NCBI GenBank assembly: GCA_902600225.1
Contig: CACKIH010000004.1
Location: forward strand, 1-64,000
DNA length: 64,000 bases
Source of the DNA: an uncultured Alphaproteobacteria bacterium
GTDB taxonomy: Bacteria > Pseudomonadota > Alphaproteobacteria > HIMB59 > GCA-002718135
Direction: 5' to 3'
Of the stretch, positions 27,368 to 36,353 are shown piece after piece (position 1 is the stretch's first letter; the number at the start of each line of letters is the position of its first letter). Position numbers and translations under genes: made by a program. The notes beneath the pieces were generated by a model, which worked only from the letters and a program-made list of their open reading frames with translations, was not told where the DNA came from and ran no database searches.

Positions 27368-28374
27368 TGGATAAGAATCAAGAAACTTTATTTGTCAGAC
27401 TTATTCCTTTTTTTGAGAGATATGGAATCTTATTACTGATCCTAATAATGATTGCTGTCCTACATTTGTTGCAACCTGATGTTTTTTTATCATGGAGAAA
27501 TGTAACAAATATTTTTAAACAAGTTTCTTGGCAGTCTATGTTAGCGCTTGGTGTCTTTATGGTCATTGTAACTGCAGGTATAGATCTATCAGTCGGTTCA
27601 ATTATTATGTTATCATTAATGGGACTCGCTATTGCTTCGAAGGCAGGAATGCCTTGGTACGTTGTCATGTTAGTTGCACCAGCAATTGGATTTTTGTGCG
27701 GTATGTTTAATGGTATTGGCATTACCTTACTTCGCATGCCTCATCCGTTTATTATGACATTGGGCACGCTGTATATATTTAGAGGAATTGGAAACCTTAT
27801 TTCTGGAGGAGTGCCAATAACAGGTTTTGCTGAACAGATAAGAGTTATCGGAAATGGTAAAATTAAACTGGATGTTTTTTTCGGAGAAGGGGCGCGAGAG
27901 TACATTCCTACAAGTTTGATTTTAATGATTGTTATATTCTTTATCTTTTGGATATTTTTAAATCATACAAGAATAGGTAAATGGATTTATGCGATTGGTG
28001 GTAACCCTGGAGCAGCAAGAGCAGCAGGTATAAATGTTGATCGTATTTTAATCGTAGTTTACACCCTTTGTGGTTTCTTGGCTGGTATTGGAGGGTTAAT
28101 TTTAGCTGGAAGAACGAATTCTGCTTATCCGAATGCTGGTTTACAATCTGAGTTAGATGCGATTGCAGCAGTCATTATAGGTGGTGCAAGCTTCTTTGGG
28201 GGCAGAGGAACCGTTTTAGGTGTGTTTGCTGGAGTCATGATCATGGGCATACTCCGAAATGGTCTAAATCTAATGAATGTTAGTGTTTTCTGGCAACAAG
28301 TTCTTATTGGGTCAATTATTATTTTGGCTGTTTATATCGATGTTCTAAGAAGACAACTTGCGACCAGAACATAA
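27367..28374 (+). CDS. CUT2-type sugar ABC transporter permease (RbsC/FrcC-like)
   Basis: Inner-membrane protein of 335 aa with about ten hydrophobic segments. Family motifs are VTAGIDLSVGS, MPHPFIMTLGT, GGNPGAARAAGINV and IAAVIIGGASFFGGRGT. The track start at 27343 lies within the ATPase gene; the ATG at 27367 is used because it overlaps the upstream stop by one base. It is followed after 88 bp by its likely binding protein. Inositol or another polyol/sugar is the likely cargo given iolD upstream. Confidence 0.92.
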   Translation: MDKNQETLFVRLIPFFERYGILLLILIMIAVLHLLQPDVFLSWRNVTNIFKQVSWQSMLALGVFMVIVTAGIDLSVGSIIMLSLMGLAIASKAGMPWYVVMLVAPAIGFLCGMFNGIGITLLRMPHPFIMTLGTLYIFRGIGNLISGGVPITGFAEQIRVIGNGKIKLDVFFGEGAREYIPTSLILMIVIFFIFWIFLNHTRIGKWIYAIGGNPGAARAAGINVDRILIVVYTLCGFLAGIGGLILAGRTNSAYPNAGLQSELDAIAAVIIGGASFFGGRGTVLGVFAGVMIMGILRNGLNLMNVSVFWQQVLIGSIIILAVYIDVLRRQLATRT

Positions 28375-28452
28375 TATTAAAAAATAATTACTTTCTGACA
28401 AACAGTCACTTGATTAGATTTCATTTTTGATTAATGATTAAAAAAAAATTTT

Positions 28453-28458
28453 AGGAGG
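28453..28458 (+). promoter_or_regulatory. Strong ribosome-binding site of a binding-protein gene
   Basis: AGGAGG is 4 bases before the ATG at 28463. Confidence 0.75.
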
Positions 28459-28462
28459 AAAA

Positions 28463-29380
28463 ATGAAATTTTTTATTTCTTTAATTACTACTTCTATATT
28501 GTTTTTTTCAGGTAGTCTTTTAGCAGGCTCACATGCAAAAACAATAATGCTAAGTACTAAAGGACCAGGTGCTGGAAACCCTTTTTGGGCTTCAGTTGAA
28601 GCTGGTGCTAAAGATGCTGCTGAAGAGTTTGGTGTAAACCTAATCATACTTTCACCACCACAAGAAAGTGATGTAATGGCTCAGGTAGCTCAAATTGAAG
28701 ACCAAATTGCAAAAGGTGTAGACGGTATTGCGATCGCACCAACTGATCCTAACGCAGTTGCACCAATTCTTGATGATGCAATGGCTTCAGGTGTTCCAGT
28801 TGTATACATTGATACTAATGGAATTAATGAAGGTGTAACTTTCATTGGTACAAACAATATCAATGGTGCTGCTTTAGCTGCTCAATACATTTGTGATAAT
28901 GTTCCAAGTGGTTCTGATGTTGCAATCCTTCAAGGTATGATCACTCAAACTACTGGTCAACACAGAGCTGAAGGATCTAGCAAAGGTCTTAAAGCATGTG
29001 GTATGAACGTTGTTGCTGAACTTCCAGCTAACTGGGATACTGCACAAGGTATGTCAGTAACTGAAGATATCATCACTGGTAACCCAAATCTAAAAGCAAT
29101 CTTTGCTTCTAATGATAATATGGGTCTAGGTGCTATCCAAGCATTAAAAAATGCTGATATGCTAGATGATGTTGTCGTTGTTGGATTTGATGCTAACCCT
29201 GATGCTGCCGCAAGTGTAATGGCTGGTGAAATGTCAGCTACTATTGCTCAATTCTCATATAACATGGGATATATGGGTGTAGAAAATGCACTTAAATTAG
29301 CAAATGGTGAAAGCATTCCAGATAACATTGATACTGGAACTGTATTAGTTACTAAAGAAAACGCTGCAGACTTTATGTAA
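28463..29380 (+). CDS. Periplasmic sugar-binding protein, RbsB type
   Basis: Protein of 305 aa. Signal peptide MKFFISLITTSILFFSGSLLAGSHA, then the periplasmic-binding-protein type 1 fold: KGPGAGNPFWASVEAGAKDAA, QIAKGVDGIAIAPTDP, FASNDNMGLGAIQALKNA and VVVGFDANPDA. The repeated Gly/Asp-rich hinge motifs are those of ribose/inositol/allose-type receptors. It belongs to the CUT2 system whose ATPase and permease precede it, and a strong terminator follows. The ligand may be inositol, which is inference from iolD. Confidence 0.92.
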   Translation: MKFFISLITTSILFFSGSLLAGSHAKTIMLSTKGPGAGNPFWASVEAGAKDAAEEFGVNLIILSPPQESDVMAQVAQIEDQIAKGVDGIAIAPTDPNAVAPILDDAMASGVPVVYIDTNGINEGVTFIGTNNINGAALAAQYICDNVPSGSDVAILQGMITQTTGQHRAEGSSKGLKACGMNVVAELPANWDTAQGMSVTEDIITGNPNLKAIFASNDNMGLGAIQALKNADMLDDVVVVGFDANPDAAASVMAGEMSATIAQFSYNMGYMGVENALKLANGESIPDNIDTGTVLVTKENAADFM

Positions 29381-29401
29381 GCTGTAGAAAATAAATTTCT
29401 C

Positions 29402-29430
29402 AAAAGGGCCGCTTTGCGGCCTTTTTTTTT
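29402..29430 (+). terminator. Rho-independent terminator after the first CUT2 operon
   Basis: GGCCGC-TTT-GCGGCC forms a 6-bp G+C-rich stem with a 3-base loop, extended by A-T pairs, followed by nine T residues. It stands out in this AT-rich DNA and ends the unit 26621-29380. Confidence 0.92.
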
Positions 29431-29492
29431 ATCAATATTTATAATTTTTATATACTTATCTTTATTTTTCCTTAAATTAAATCTCATTAAAT

Positions 29493-29498
29493 AGGAGG
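29493..29498 (+). promoter_or_regulatory. Strong ribosome-binding site of a binding-protein gene
   Basis: AGGAGG is 4 bases before the ATG at 29503. Confidence 0.75.
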
Positions 29499-29502
29499 AA
29501 TA

Positions 29503-30456
29503 ATGAAAAAATTAATTTTTATTATAGCTTCGGCTATTACTTTTTTAACTATTTCTTTCTCAGCAAACGCACTTAAAGTTGGTGCTCTATATTTAGATAC
29601 TGCTGGTTTTTTTGGTGAAATCAAATACGGTATAGAAAAAGCTGGAGAAGAAGAGGGTATCGAACTTACAGGTGCTAACTCTCAAAGTGATGTTGCTAGA
29701 GAAGCTGAATTCATAGATACACTGCTTGCAACTGGTGTTGATGTTGTAATTATGTCACCAGTGTCAACAGAATCTTCTGTTGCGGCTGTTGAAAGACTTG
29801 CAGAAGCAGGAGTACCAGTAGTTTGTTACAACACTTGCTTAAATGATGAAGATGCTAAAAGACTTGCATATGCTTTGGTAACTACAAGTCAAAGAGAGCT
29901 AGGATATCCTGTTGGTATTATTGCTGGTAACTGGGCAATTAAAGCAGGAATAGATCTAAAAATTGGAATTCACAATTGTAACAGATATGAAGCTTGTCAA
30001 GAAAGAGAAGATGGTTTCATTGATGGATTAAAATCAACAGGTGTGAATTTTGAAGTAGTTAACAATCAAGAAGCTTTTTCAAATGATGTTGCAACACAAG
30101 TTGGAACAGATATGCTAATTGCAAATCCTGAAATCAATCTAATGTACGCAGCAAACGAGGGTGGAACAATTGGTGCCGTTAATGCTGTTTTAGCAGCTGG
30201 TCAAATTGGCAAAACATATGTTATGGGTACTGATGCAACAGCAGAGTTGATGAATTTTGTCAGTGATGGTGAAATTTTGTTAGCAGTTAATTCACAATTT
30301 CCAAGAGACATGGGAGCAGGTGCAATGAGAGCTGCATTAAAAGCTGTAAAAGGTGAGGCAATTGATGAATATGTTCAATTAACACCTACTAAAGTATTCA
30401 CTTCAATAGATAAGATAGCAATTGATACTTGGTTATCTGAAAGAGGATACGATTAA
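29503..30456 (+). CDS. Periplasmic sugar-binding protein, RbsB type (second CUT2 system)
   Basis: Protein of 317 aa with signal peptide MKKLIFIIASAITFLTISFSANA. The mature protein shows the type 1 fold (LLATGVDVVIMSPVSTES, YAANEGGTIGAVNAVLAAG, VMGTDATAEL). Four cysteines in the N-terminal half (VVCYNTCLND and HNCNRYEACQER) could form disulfides in the periplasm, which the paralogue at 28463 lacks. A terminator upstream and TATAAT and TATACT hexamers between them suggest its own promoter. A hairpin follows directly before the permease gene. Confidence 0.92.
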   Translation: MKKLIFIIASAITFLTISFSANALKVGALYLDTAGFFGEIKYGIEKAGEEEGIELTGANSQSDVAREAEFIDTLLATGVDVVIMSPVSTESSVAAVERLAEAGVPVVCYNTCLNDEDAKRLAYALVTTSQRELGYPVGIIAGNWAIKAGIDLKIGIHNCNRYEACQEREDGFIDGLKSTGVNFEVVNNQEAFSNDVATQVGTDMLIANPEINLMYAANEGGTIGAVNAVLAAGQIGKTYVMGTDATAELMNFVSDGEILLAVNSQFPRDMGAGAMRAALKAVKGEAIDEYVQLTPTKVFTSIDKIAIDTWLSERGYD

Positions 30457-30466
30457 TAAATCATTT

Positions 30467-30495
30467 AAGGGGTATCTTAAGATACCCCTTTTTTT
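30467..30495 (+). terminator. Hairpin with T-tract touching the permease start codon
   Basis: AAGGGGTATC-TTAA-GATACCCCTT is a perfect 10-bp stem with a 4-base loop followed by TTTTT; the ATG of the permease is the next codon. It has all features of an intrinsic terminator, so most transcripts should end here and the permease and ATPase would be made at lower level. It also leaves no room for a Shine-Dalgarno sequence. Confidence 0.88.
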
Positions 30496-31488
30496 ATGAC
30501 AGAACAGACTTTAGAAAAAAATAAAAAGAAAATAAAAATTAGTAATCTTCATGAGATAGGATTGTTAATTGCGTTGATTTTAGTTCTTCTTTTATTTTCA
30601 TTCACTACTGAAAATTTTTTTACTCAAAGAAATTTTACTAGTATTTTAAGAAGTGCTTCTTACGTTGGATTAATTGCATTCCCAATGACCTTTGTTTTAA
30701 TTACAAGAGAAATTGATATCAGTGTTGGCCCTTCTGTTGCATGGTCTGGTTTATTTTTTGTTATTTTAATTAAGTGGTATGATTTCAGTTATTTTTCATC
30801 AGCCGCTATTGTAATTTTATGGGGAATACTCTTAGGTTATTTTATAGGTATTGCTCGAACAAAATTATTTATTCCAACGTTTATTACAACTTTAGCATTG
30901 TGGAGCGCTTTAAGAGGTTACTCACTATTTGTAACAGAAGGCAGACCAATTGCAATAAGTAATAAAGAGTTTCGATATCTTTTTGGTGGTGACATTTTAG
31001 GTTTACCAACTGTTACATGGATAATGCTTGGGGCCTTTCTAGTTTTTTGGTTTGCTAGTAAGTATACAGTCACTGGAACAAATTTTTATGCTGTTGGCGG
31101 CAATCCTAAAGCCGCAAGAAATATTGGTATTAATGTTGATAGAGTGAAGATTCTAGCATTGATAGGAACTAGTCTTTTTGCTGCTATTGTAGGAATATTA
31201 TTTGTCGCAAGAGTATCTTCAGGAAATGCAAACCTTGCAGATGGCATGGAGTTCGATGTTATTGCTGCAGTTGTAGTTGGCGGAACAGCACTCGGAGGTG
31301 CAGTAGGAACTATGACTGGCACTTTACTTGGATGTGTATTTATAGCTATGATCAGTAATGGTTTAATACATTGGGGAATAGATCCAGATTTAAACAAAGT
31401 TGTTAAAGGTATTATAATTTTTTTAGCAGTAGTAATTAATTCTAATGTTACTTTTAAATCGAATTCGGGCGGACCAAAAGAGGATTAA
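30496..31488 (+). CDS. CUT2-type sugar ABC transporter permease
   Basis: Inner-membrane protein of 330 aa, RbsC-like, with about ten hydrophobic segments. Motifs are ITREIDISVGPSVA, FIPTFITTLALWS, GGNPKAARNIGINV and DVIAAVVVGGTALGGAVGT. The start codon immediately follows the T-tract of a hairpin and no ribosome-binding site is visible, so translation may be weak or depend on leakage. Its stop shares one base with the ATPase start. Confidence 0.92.
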   Translation: MTEQTLEKNKKKIKISNLHEIGLLIALILVLLLFSFTTENFFTQRNFTSILRSASYVGLIAFPMTFVLITREIDISVGPSVAWSGLFFVILIKWYDFSYFSSAAIVILWGILLGYFIGIARTKLFIPTFITTLALWSALRGYSLFVTEGRPIAISNKEFRYLFGGDILGLPTVTWIMLGAFLVFWFASKYTVTGTNFYAVGGNPKAARNIGINVDRVKILALIGTSLFAAIVGILFVARVSSGNANLADGMEFDVIAAVVVGGTALGGAVGTMTGTLLGCVFIAMISNGLIHWGIDPDLNKVVKGIIIFLAVVINSNVTFKSNSGGPKED

Positions 31489-32228
31489 TGGAGATTCTAG
31501 AATTAAATAATATTTCTAAAAGTTTTGGAGCTATCAAAGCACTAGATAATGTAACATTATCTTTACGATCAGGAGAAGTTCTAGGACTAATGGGCGATAA
31601 TGGTGCTGGGAAATCTACCTTAATAAAAATTATAGCTGGGAACTTTAAACAATCATCTGGAACAATAAATTTTGAAAACCAAAAGGTTGAATTTTCAAAA
31701 CCAATGGAAGCTAGAGATAAAGGTATAGAAGTTGTTTACCAAGACTTAGCATTATGTGATAATTTAACAGCAGCTTCTAATATTTTTCTTACTAGAGAGA
31801 TTAAAAGAAATTTTGGATTAATAAAAATTATCAATTTTTCAGAGATGTTTAAAAGAGCTAAAGATATTTTCAAAGATCTTAAGTCAGAAACATTACCAGA
31901 TGAAGAAGTGAAAATGATGTCTGGAGGTCAAAGACAGGCAGTGGCTATTGGTAGAACAAAATTATCGAAAGCTAAAGTTGTATTGTTAGATGAGCCCACT
32001 GCAGCAATCAGTGTAAGACAAGTGGCGGAAGTATTAGAGTTAATTAAGCAACTTAAAAATCAGGGTATAGCTGTTGTTATCATTAGTCATAGAATGCCCG
32101 ATGTTTTTGCAGTCAGTGATAGAATTGCAGTACTAAGAAGAGGTCAATTAGTGGCAAACAAACTTGCAAAAGAAAGTTCACCTGAAGAAGTTACAGCTTT
32201 AATCACAGGCGCTATTGAAAAAGCCTAA
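31488..32228 (+). CDS. CUT2-type sugar ABC transporter ATPase, single domain
   Basis: ATPase of 246 aa with Walker A GDNGAGKST, signature MSGGQRQA, Walker B KVVLLDEPTAAI and ISHRMPDVF. Again a single-domain version rather than fused RbsA. It closes the second CUT2 unit, ordered binding protein-permease-ATPase, the mirror of the ATPase-permease-binding protein order upstream. The two ATPases are clear paralogues. Confidence 0.92.
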   Translation: MEILELNNISKSFGAIKALDNVTLSLRSGEVLGLMGDNGAGKSTLIKIIAGNFKQSSGTINFENQKVEFSKPMEARDKGIEVVYQDLALCDNLTAASNIFLTREIKRNFGLIKIINFSEMFKRAKDIFKDLKSETLPDEEVKMMSGGQRQAVAIGRTKLSKAKVVLLDEPTAAISVRQVAEVLELIKQLKNQGIAVVIISHRMPDVFAVSDRIAVLRRGQLVANKLAKESSPEEVTALITGAIEKA

Positions 32229-32250
32229 TTGTTGATTTATTTTAATATTT

Positions 32251-33222
32251 ATGCACGTTGATGATACTTGGTTTAAGCCTAAATTAAACAAAAAATTATT
32301 AAAAGAATTATCAAAAAGAAGTGATTGGGAAGGTTTCAAACATTTTGGAATTTACTTCTTTTTTTTATTCTTATTTGGTTTTCTTACCTACCTAACCTGG
32401 GGAAGCTTATTATCCCTACCCCTTCTCATCTGCTACAGTACGATATGGGCTTATAGCCCCTCTAATTGGCATGAAACACTACATCGGACAGCATTTAAAA
32501 ATAAAATATTAAATGATGTTTTTTATTATGTTAGTTCTTTTATGGCTAACATGGAGCCAGTAAGATGGAGATGGAGTCATACTTTTCATCATAGTCATAC
32601 TCTTCAAACACATGGTGATTATGATCACGAGATACAATTAACAAGACCAACAGATTTAATACATTTCTTTTGTCAATTTATTCCATTTGGACAACTAATC
32701 TATCCGCATAAAACTCTTCAGTTCGAAATAGTAAAACACTCAATGGGCTACTTAACAGATGTTGTAAAACAGAATGCTCCAGAAAAAGAAAAATCAATCA
32801 TAATTAGAAATTCAAGATTGTTTGTGTTGTTGTGGTTATTAATTATTTCAATTTCAATATATTATACTTCTTGGTTACCAATTTTTTTATTTCTACTTCC
32901 AAATTATTTAGGCGCACCTCTAAATCAAATTGTTAACATAACACAACATTTGGGTGTGCCATTTGATGTTAAAGATCATCGATTAACAACTCATAATATA
33001 AAATTAAATCCTATCTTTAGTTTTTTATATTATCATATGGAATATCATCTTGAGCACCATCTATTTCCAACTGTGCCATCTTATAATCTTCCGAAATTAC
33101 ACAAGCTCATTAAAGATCAAATACCTCAGCCCCATCCTTCATTATTTTCATTTTGGAAATCAGTTCTTCCATCCGTTATAAAACAAGCTTACAATTCAAA
33201 GCATTCATACAAAATGTATTAA
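32251..33222 (+). CDS. Membrane di-iron fatty-acid-desaturase-like protein (copy 1)
   Basis: Protein of 323 aa with four or five hydrophobic segments and the three histidine boxes of membrane desaturases/hydroxylases: HETLH, HTFHHSH and EYHLEHH, plus an extra TQHLG and DHR histidine. The family uses a di-iron centre, O2 and electrons to desaturate or hydroxylate lipid-like substrates at the membrane. Its N-terminus (DTWFKPKLNKKLLKELSKR) matches the copies at 34090 and 40208. It follows the second CUT2 ATPase by 22 bp, so may be co-expressed with a sugar transporter. Substrate unknown. Confidence 0.82.
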   Translation: MHVDDTWFKPKLNKKLLKELSKRSDWEGFKHFGIYFFFLFLFGFLTYLTWGSLLSLPLLICYSTIWAYSPSNWHETLHRTAFKNKILNDVFYYVSSFMANMEPVRWRWSHTFHHSHTLQTHGDYDHEIQLTRPTDLIHFFCQFIPFGQLIYPHKTLQFEIVKHSMGYLTDVVKQNAPEKEKSIIIRNSRLFVLLWLLIISISIYYTSWLPIFLFLLPNYLGAPLNQIVNITQHLGVPFDVKDHRLTTHNIKLNPIFSFLYYHMEYHLEHHLFPTVPSYNLPKLHKLIKDQIPQPHPSLFSFWKSVLPSVIKQAYNSKHSYKMY

Positions 33223-34043
33223 TATTTATCTGATAATTTCAAAAAGCTTTCGTATTCTTTATCCTCAATTCCAACAGTGATCTTAGGGTCATCAAACTTT
33301 TTATCTTCAGTGTCTTTAATAAATTCCTTGTAAGCATTTACTCTTTCAACATGAAGTTTATCGAACTCTTTTTTAAAGTTTCTATAGATTCTTGAATGTC
33401 TTGGAACGTGGCCTGTGTTGTATCCAAGAATGTCTTGAGAAAATAAATATTGTCCATCACAACCAGAACCACTGCCCATTGAAATTGTTAATAGCTTTAC
33501 TTTTTTTGTAATTATTTCAGCTACTTTTGGAGGAACAACTTCAACCTCTAGACCTATTGCTCCTGCATCATCAAGTTCTAAAGCATGTTCTAATACTTGA
33601 ATTGCTTCTTTGGCATTTTTACCAATCGCTCTAAAACCACCAATCCAATTTACATGACCTGGTATCAAACCAACATGACTAATTACTGGAACTTTTTCTT
33701 TTCTCAAACTTTTAATAATACTTGAACTATTATTTGTATAAAATGAATCACAACCAATTGATAACAATTTGTACGCCGCTCTCACTGCTTCATCAGCAGT
33801 TGCGTATGATTTTTCAGGTGCAGCACTCATCAGGTGAGTGTTAGGTGCCGCATCTCTTATTCTTTTAACATCATCTAATTTTCCAAAAATTCCATGGTGC
33901 GGCATATCATACGCTGTACATATCATATCAATCCCAGCCTCTTCTGCTGCTATTGCCTCTTCTACATTATTTACATATACCTCATGAATTTGTCTGACAC
34001 CCTTAAGCTTTAATAGGTCATATACGGTTAGTTTTTTTTTCAT
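33219..34043 (-). CDS. PanB-like ketopantoate hydroxymethyltransferase paralogue
   Basis: Barrel protein of 274 aa similar to PanB: HVGLIPGHVNWIGGFRAIGK, EVEVVP (with the catalytic Glu region near residue 168) and TISMGSGSGCDGQYLFSQDILG. The two metal-binding Asp of PanB seem to be missing: the region matching ADLPFMAYAT reads SAAPEKSYAT, and GDS near the N-terminus reads AYDMPHHG. It may therefore be a different aldolase/hydroxymethyltransferase or an enzyme of the related PEP-mutase/isocitrate-lyase superfamily. It is on the minus strand between two desaturase genes and overlaps the first by 4 bp. Pantothenate synthesis is not assured. Confidence 0.65.
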   Translation of the reverse strand: MKKKLTVYDLLKLKGVRQIHEVYVNNVEEAIAAEEAGIDMICTAYDMPHHGIFGKLDDVKRIRDAAPNTHLMSAAPEKSYATADEAVRAAYKLLSIGCDSFYTNNSSSIIKSLRKEKVPVISHVGLIPGHVNWIGGFRAIGKNAKEAIQVLEHALELDDAGAIGLEVEVVPPKVAEIITKKVKLLTISMGSGSGCDGQYLFSQDILGYNTGHVPRHSRIYRNFKKEFDKLHVERVNAYKEFIKDTEDKKFDDPKITVGIEDKEYESFLKLSDKY

Positions 34044-34089
34044 AAATCTTGTTTATTTTTTTTTTATAAAAATTATATATATTAAATAT

Positions 34090-35118
34090 ATGACTGTCAT
34101 TAGAGATACAAATGTTTCTGCGGATCTTGAAGCCAAACTAGGTAAGAATATTTGGTGGAAACCAGATCTTGACAGAAAAGTATTAAAAGAACTCTGTGTT
34201 AAAAGATCCTTACCAGGAATTATTTATGTCTCATTATATTTTTTTGCTTTAGCTATTTCAGGTTATCTAGCATATTATACCTGGGGTACTTACTGGACAA
34301 TTTTATGGTTTTGGGTCTATGGAACTATTTACACTTTCAGCGGTGCTTATGACCACGAAAGTCGACATAGAACACTTTTTAAAGAAAGATGGTTAAACGA
34401 TTTATTTCAATATATTTTTTCTTTCATGACAAATTTTGAACCAGTGCGATGGAGATGGACTCACACTTTACATCATAGTTACACATTACATACAAAAGAA
34501 CCTCATGATTTTGAAATTCAAGTAGATAGACCAAGTAAGCTATTTAAATATTTCGTTAGTTTTATCCCTTTTGGACCTCTGCTATGGATACATCAGTCCT
34601 ATTTAGTAGAAACATTAAAAAATTCCCTAGGTATAATGACCCCGGTAATAAGAGATTGTGTGCCAAAAGAACATCAATGGAAAGTTTTTTTATCTTCTAG
34701 AATTCATATGTTAATATGGTTATCTATAATTTTATTTTCTATATATTTTCAAACTATTTTACCTGTATTGTTTTTTCTTTTACCTACATTTTATGGAAAC
34801 ACGTTATTTTTTATGTGCGGTTTAACTCAACATGCAGGACTTGCATTTGATGTTAAAGATCACAGAGTAAATACAAGAACAGTAATTCTTAATCCAATAT
34901 TAAGCTGGCTTTACATTAAATTAGAGTATCATATTGAACATCACATGTACCCTCAAGTACCTTGGTATAATCTACCAAAATTACATAAAATTATTAAGAA
35001 TCAACTACCAAAACCAAACTATGGTTTAATTAGCGCCTACAAAGATATTGTGCCAGTTATTATTAAGCAGGCATTTGATCCAAACTACGTTCCTGATAGA
35101 AAAATACCAAACGTATAA
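34090..35118 (+). CDS. Membrane di-iron fatty-acid-desaturase-like protein (copy 2)
   Basis: Protein of 342 aa, paralogue of the genes at 32251 and 40208. Histidine boxes read HESRH, HTLHHSY and EYHIEHH, with the extra LTQHAG and DHR. It is the most divergent copy, with an N-terminal extension of about 20 residues and YDHES in place of NWHET at box 1. The shared WWKPDLDRKVLKEL start supports common descent. It is divergent from the PanB-like gene (46 bp) and precedes a Gfo/Idh gene by 61 bp. Confidence 0.82.
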   Translation: MTVIRDTNVSADLEAKLGKNIWWKPDLDRKVLKELCVKRSLPGIIYVSLYFFALAISGYLAYYTWGTYWTILWFWVYGTIYTFSGAYDHESRHRTLFKERWLNDLFQYIFSFMTNFEPVRWRWTHTLHHSYTLHTKEPHDFEIQVDRPSKLFKYFVSFIPFGPLLWIHQSYLVETLKNSLGIMTPVIRDCVPKEHQWKVFLSSRIHMLIWLSIILFSIYFQTILPVLFFLLPTFYGNTLFFMCGLTQHAGLAFDVKDHRVNTRTVILNPILSWLYIKLEYHIEHHMYPQVPWYNLPKLHKIIKNQLPKPNYGLISAYKDIVPVIIKQAFDPNYVPDRKIPNV

Positions 35119-35179
35119 CGTAATTTTATTTTTCAATTTTTTATTTTAAATTTTGTAGTAATGTATATCATTTAACAAT

Positions 35180-36337
35180 ATGAAAAATATTGGATTGATT
35201 GGCTGCGGTAATATTGCAGAAACATATTTTAGAGCGCAAGAATATTTTAACAACATAAATTTTGTAGCTTGTGCTGATATCAATTTAGATGCAGCTAAAA
35301 AAACAGCTGAGCAGTACAATATTGCAGCTCTATCAGTTGATGAAATATTAAATGATAAAAATGTAGACATTATTCTTAATCTCACAATCCCTCAAGCGCA
35401 TTATGAAATATCTAAAAGAGCTCTTGAGGCAAACAAACATGTTTATTGTGAAAAACCAATGAGTGTTAAATTTGATGACGCAAAAGAATTATTAAATTTA
35501 GCAAAAAAAAATAGCTTATATATTGGTAATGCCCCAGACACTTTTTTAGGAGGAGGAGGACAGCTTACTAGAAATTTAATTGATAATAATGATATTGGAC
35601 AAGTTTTAACAGGCAATTTTATATTTGCTTTTCCTGGCGTTCAAGATTTCCATCCAAGTCCTGAGTCTTGGTTTCAAGAAGGGGGAGGGCCTGTAATAGA
35701 CATGGGTCCATATTTTTTTACCACACTTGTCAATCTTCTAGGGCCTGTTAAAAATATAAGAGGCAGAGGAGCAAAATTTTTTGACAAAAGAGAATACAAA
35801 GCTGGTCCAAAAAAAGGTGAAACTTTTAATGTTGAAATCCCAACTTCGTACATGTTTAATATTGAGTTTCAAAGTAAAGCAATTGTTCAGGGTTTCATTT
35901 CATTTGATGTCTTAAATCATAAACGTAATCATATGGAGCTTTATGGTACTAAGGGTTCAATAGTAGTCCCTGACCCAAATATGTTTGGTGGTCCAGTATC
36001 TATCTCTGGCGAGTTTGGATCTGAATGGAAAGATATTAGCGTCGAAGATAAACCCCTTGGAAAAACAAATATAGTTAACCATAGTGGAAGAAGTAATGAG
36101 GCGCCTGAACAAGCAAACTATAGGGGTATTGGTCTTGCAGAAATGATTGATGCAATTGAAAATAATAGAATGCATAGATGTAATGGAGAACTTGCTCTTC
36201 ACGTTTTGGATGTAATCGAGTGTGCCATGATTTCTTCAATTTATAAAGTGGAGGTTGAACTCCGCTCCTCATGCGTGAAACCTGAACCTATGCATGATGA
36301 TTTTGTAAGATATATCCTGAAAAAAGACACATCTTAA
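35180..36337 (+). CDS. Gfo/Idh/MocA-family oxidoreductase (paralogue of 48236)
   Basis: NAD(P)-dependent oxidoreductase of 385 aa. Rossmann motif IGLIGCGNIAETYF, catalytic EKP in VYCEKPMSVKF, and the domain-2 motif GGGPVIDMGPYFFT with the Asp of the family's D-x3-H/Y position. It closely resembles the protein at 48236 over its whole length (for example NYRGIGLAEMIDAI against NYRGIGVSEMVDSI). It lies upstream of a CUT2 transporter. Such enzymes oxidise sugar or inositol hydroxyls; the substrate is likely the imported compound, which is inference. Confidence 0.88.
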   Translation: MKNIGLIGCGNIAETYFRAQEYFNNINFVACADINLDAAKKTAEQYNIAALSVDEILNDKNVDIILNLTIPQAHYEISKRALEANKHVYCEKPMSVKFDDAKELLNLAKKNSLYIGNAPDTFLGGGGQLTRNLIDNNDIGQVLTGNFIFAFPGVQDFHPSPESWFQEGGGPVIDMGPYFFTTLVNLLGPVKNIRGRGAKFFDKREYKAGPKKGETFNVEIPTSYMFNIEFQSKAIVQGFISFDVLNHKRNHMELYGTKGSIVVPDPNMFGGPVSISGEFGSEWKDISVEDKPLGKTNIVNHSGRSNEAPEQANYRGIGLAEMIDAIENNRMHRCNGELALHVLDVIECAMISSIYKVEVELRSSCVKPEPMHDDFVRYILKKDTS

Positions 36338-36353
36338 TTCTTAAGCCGACTGC

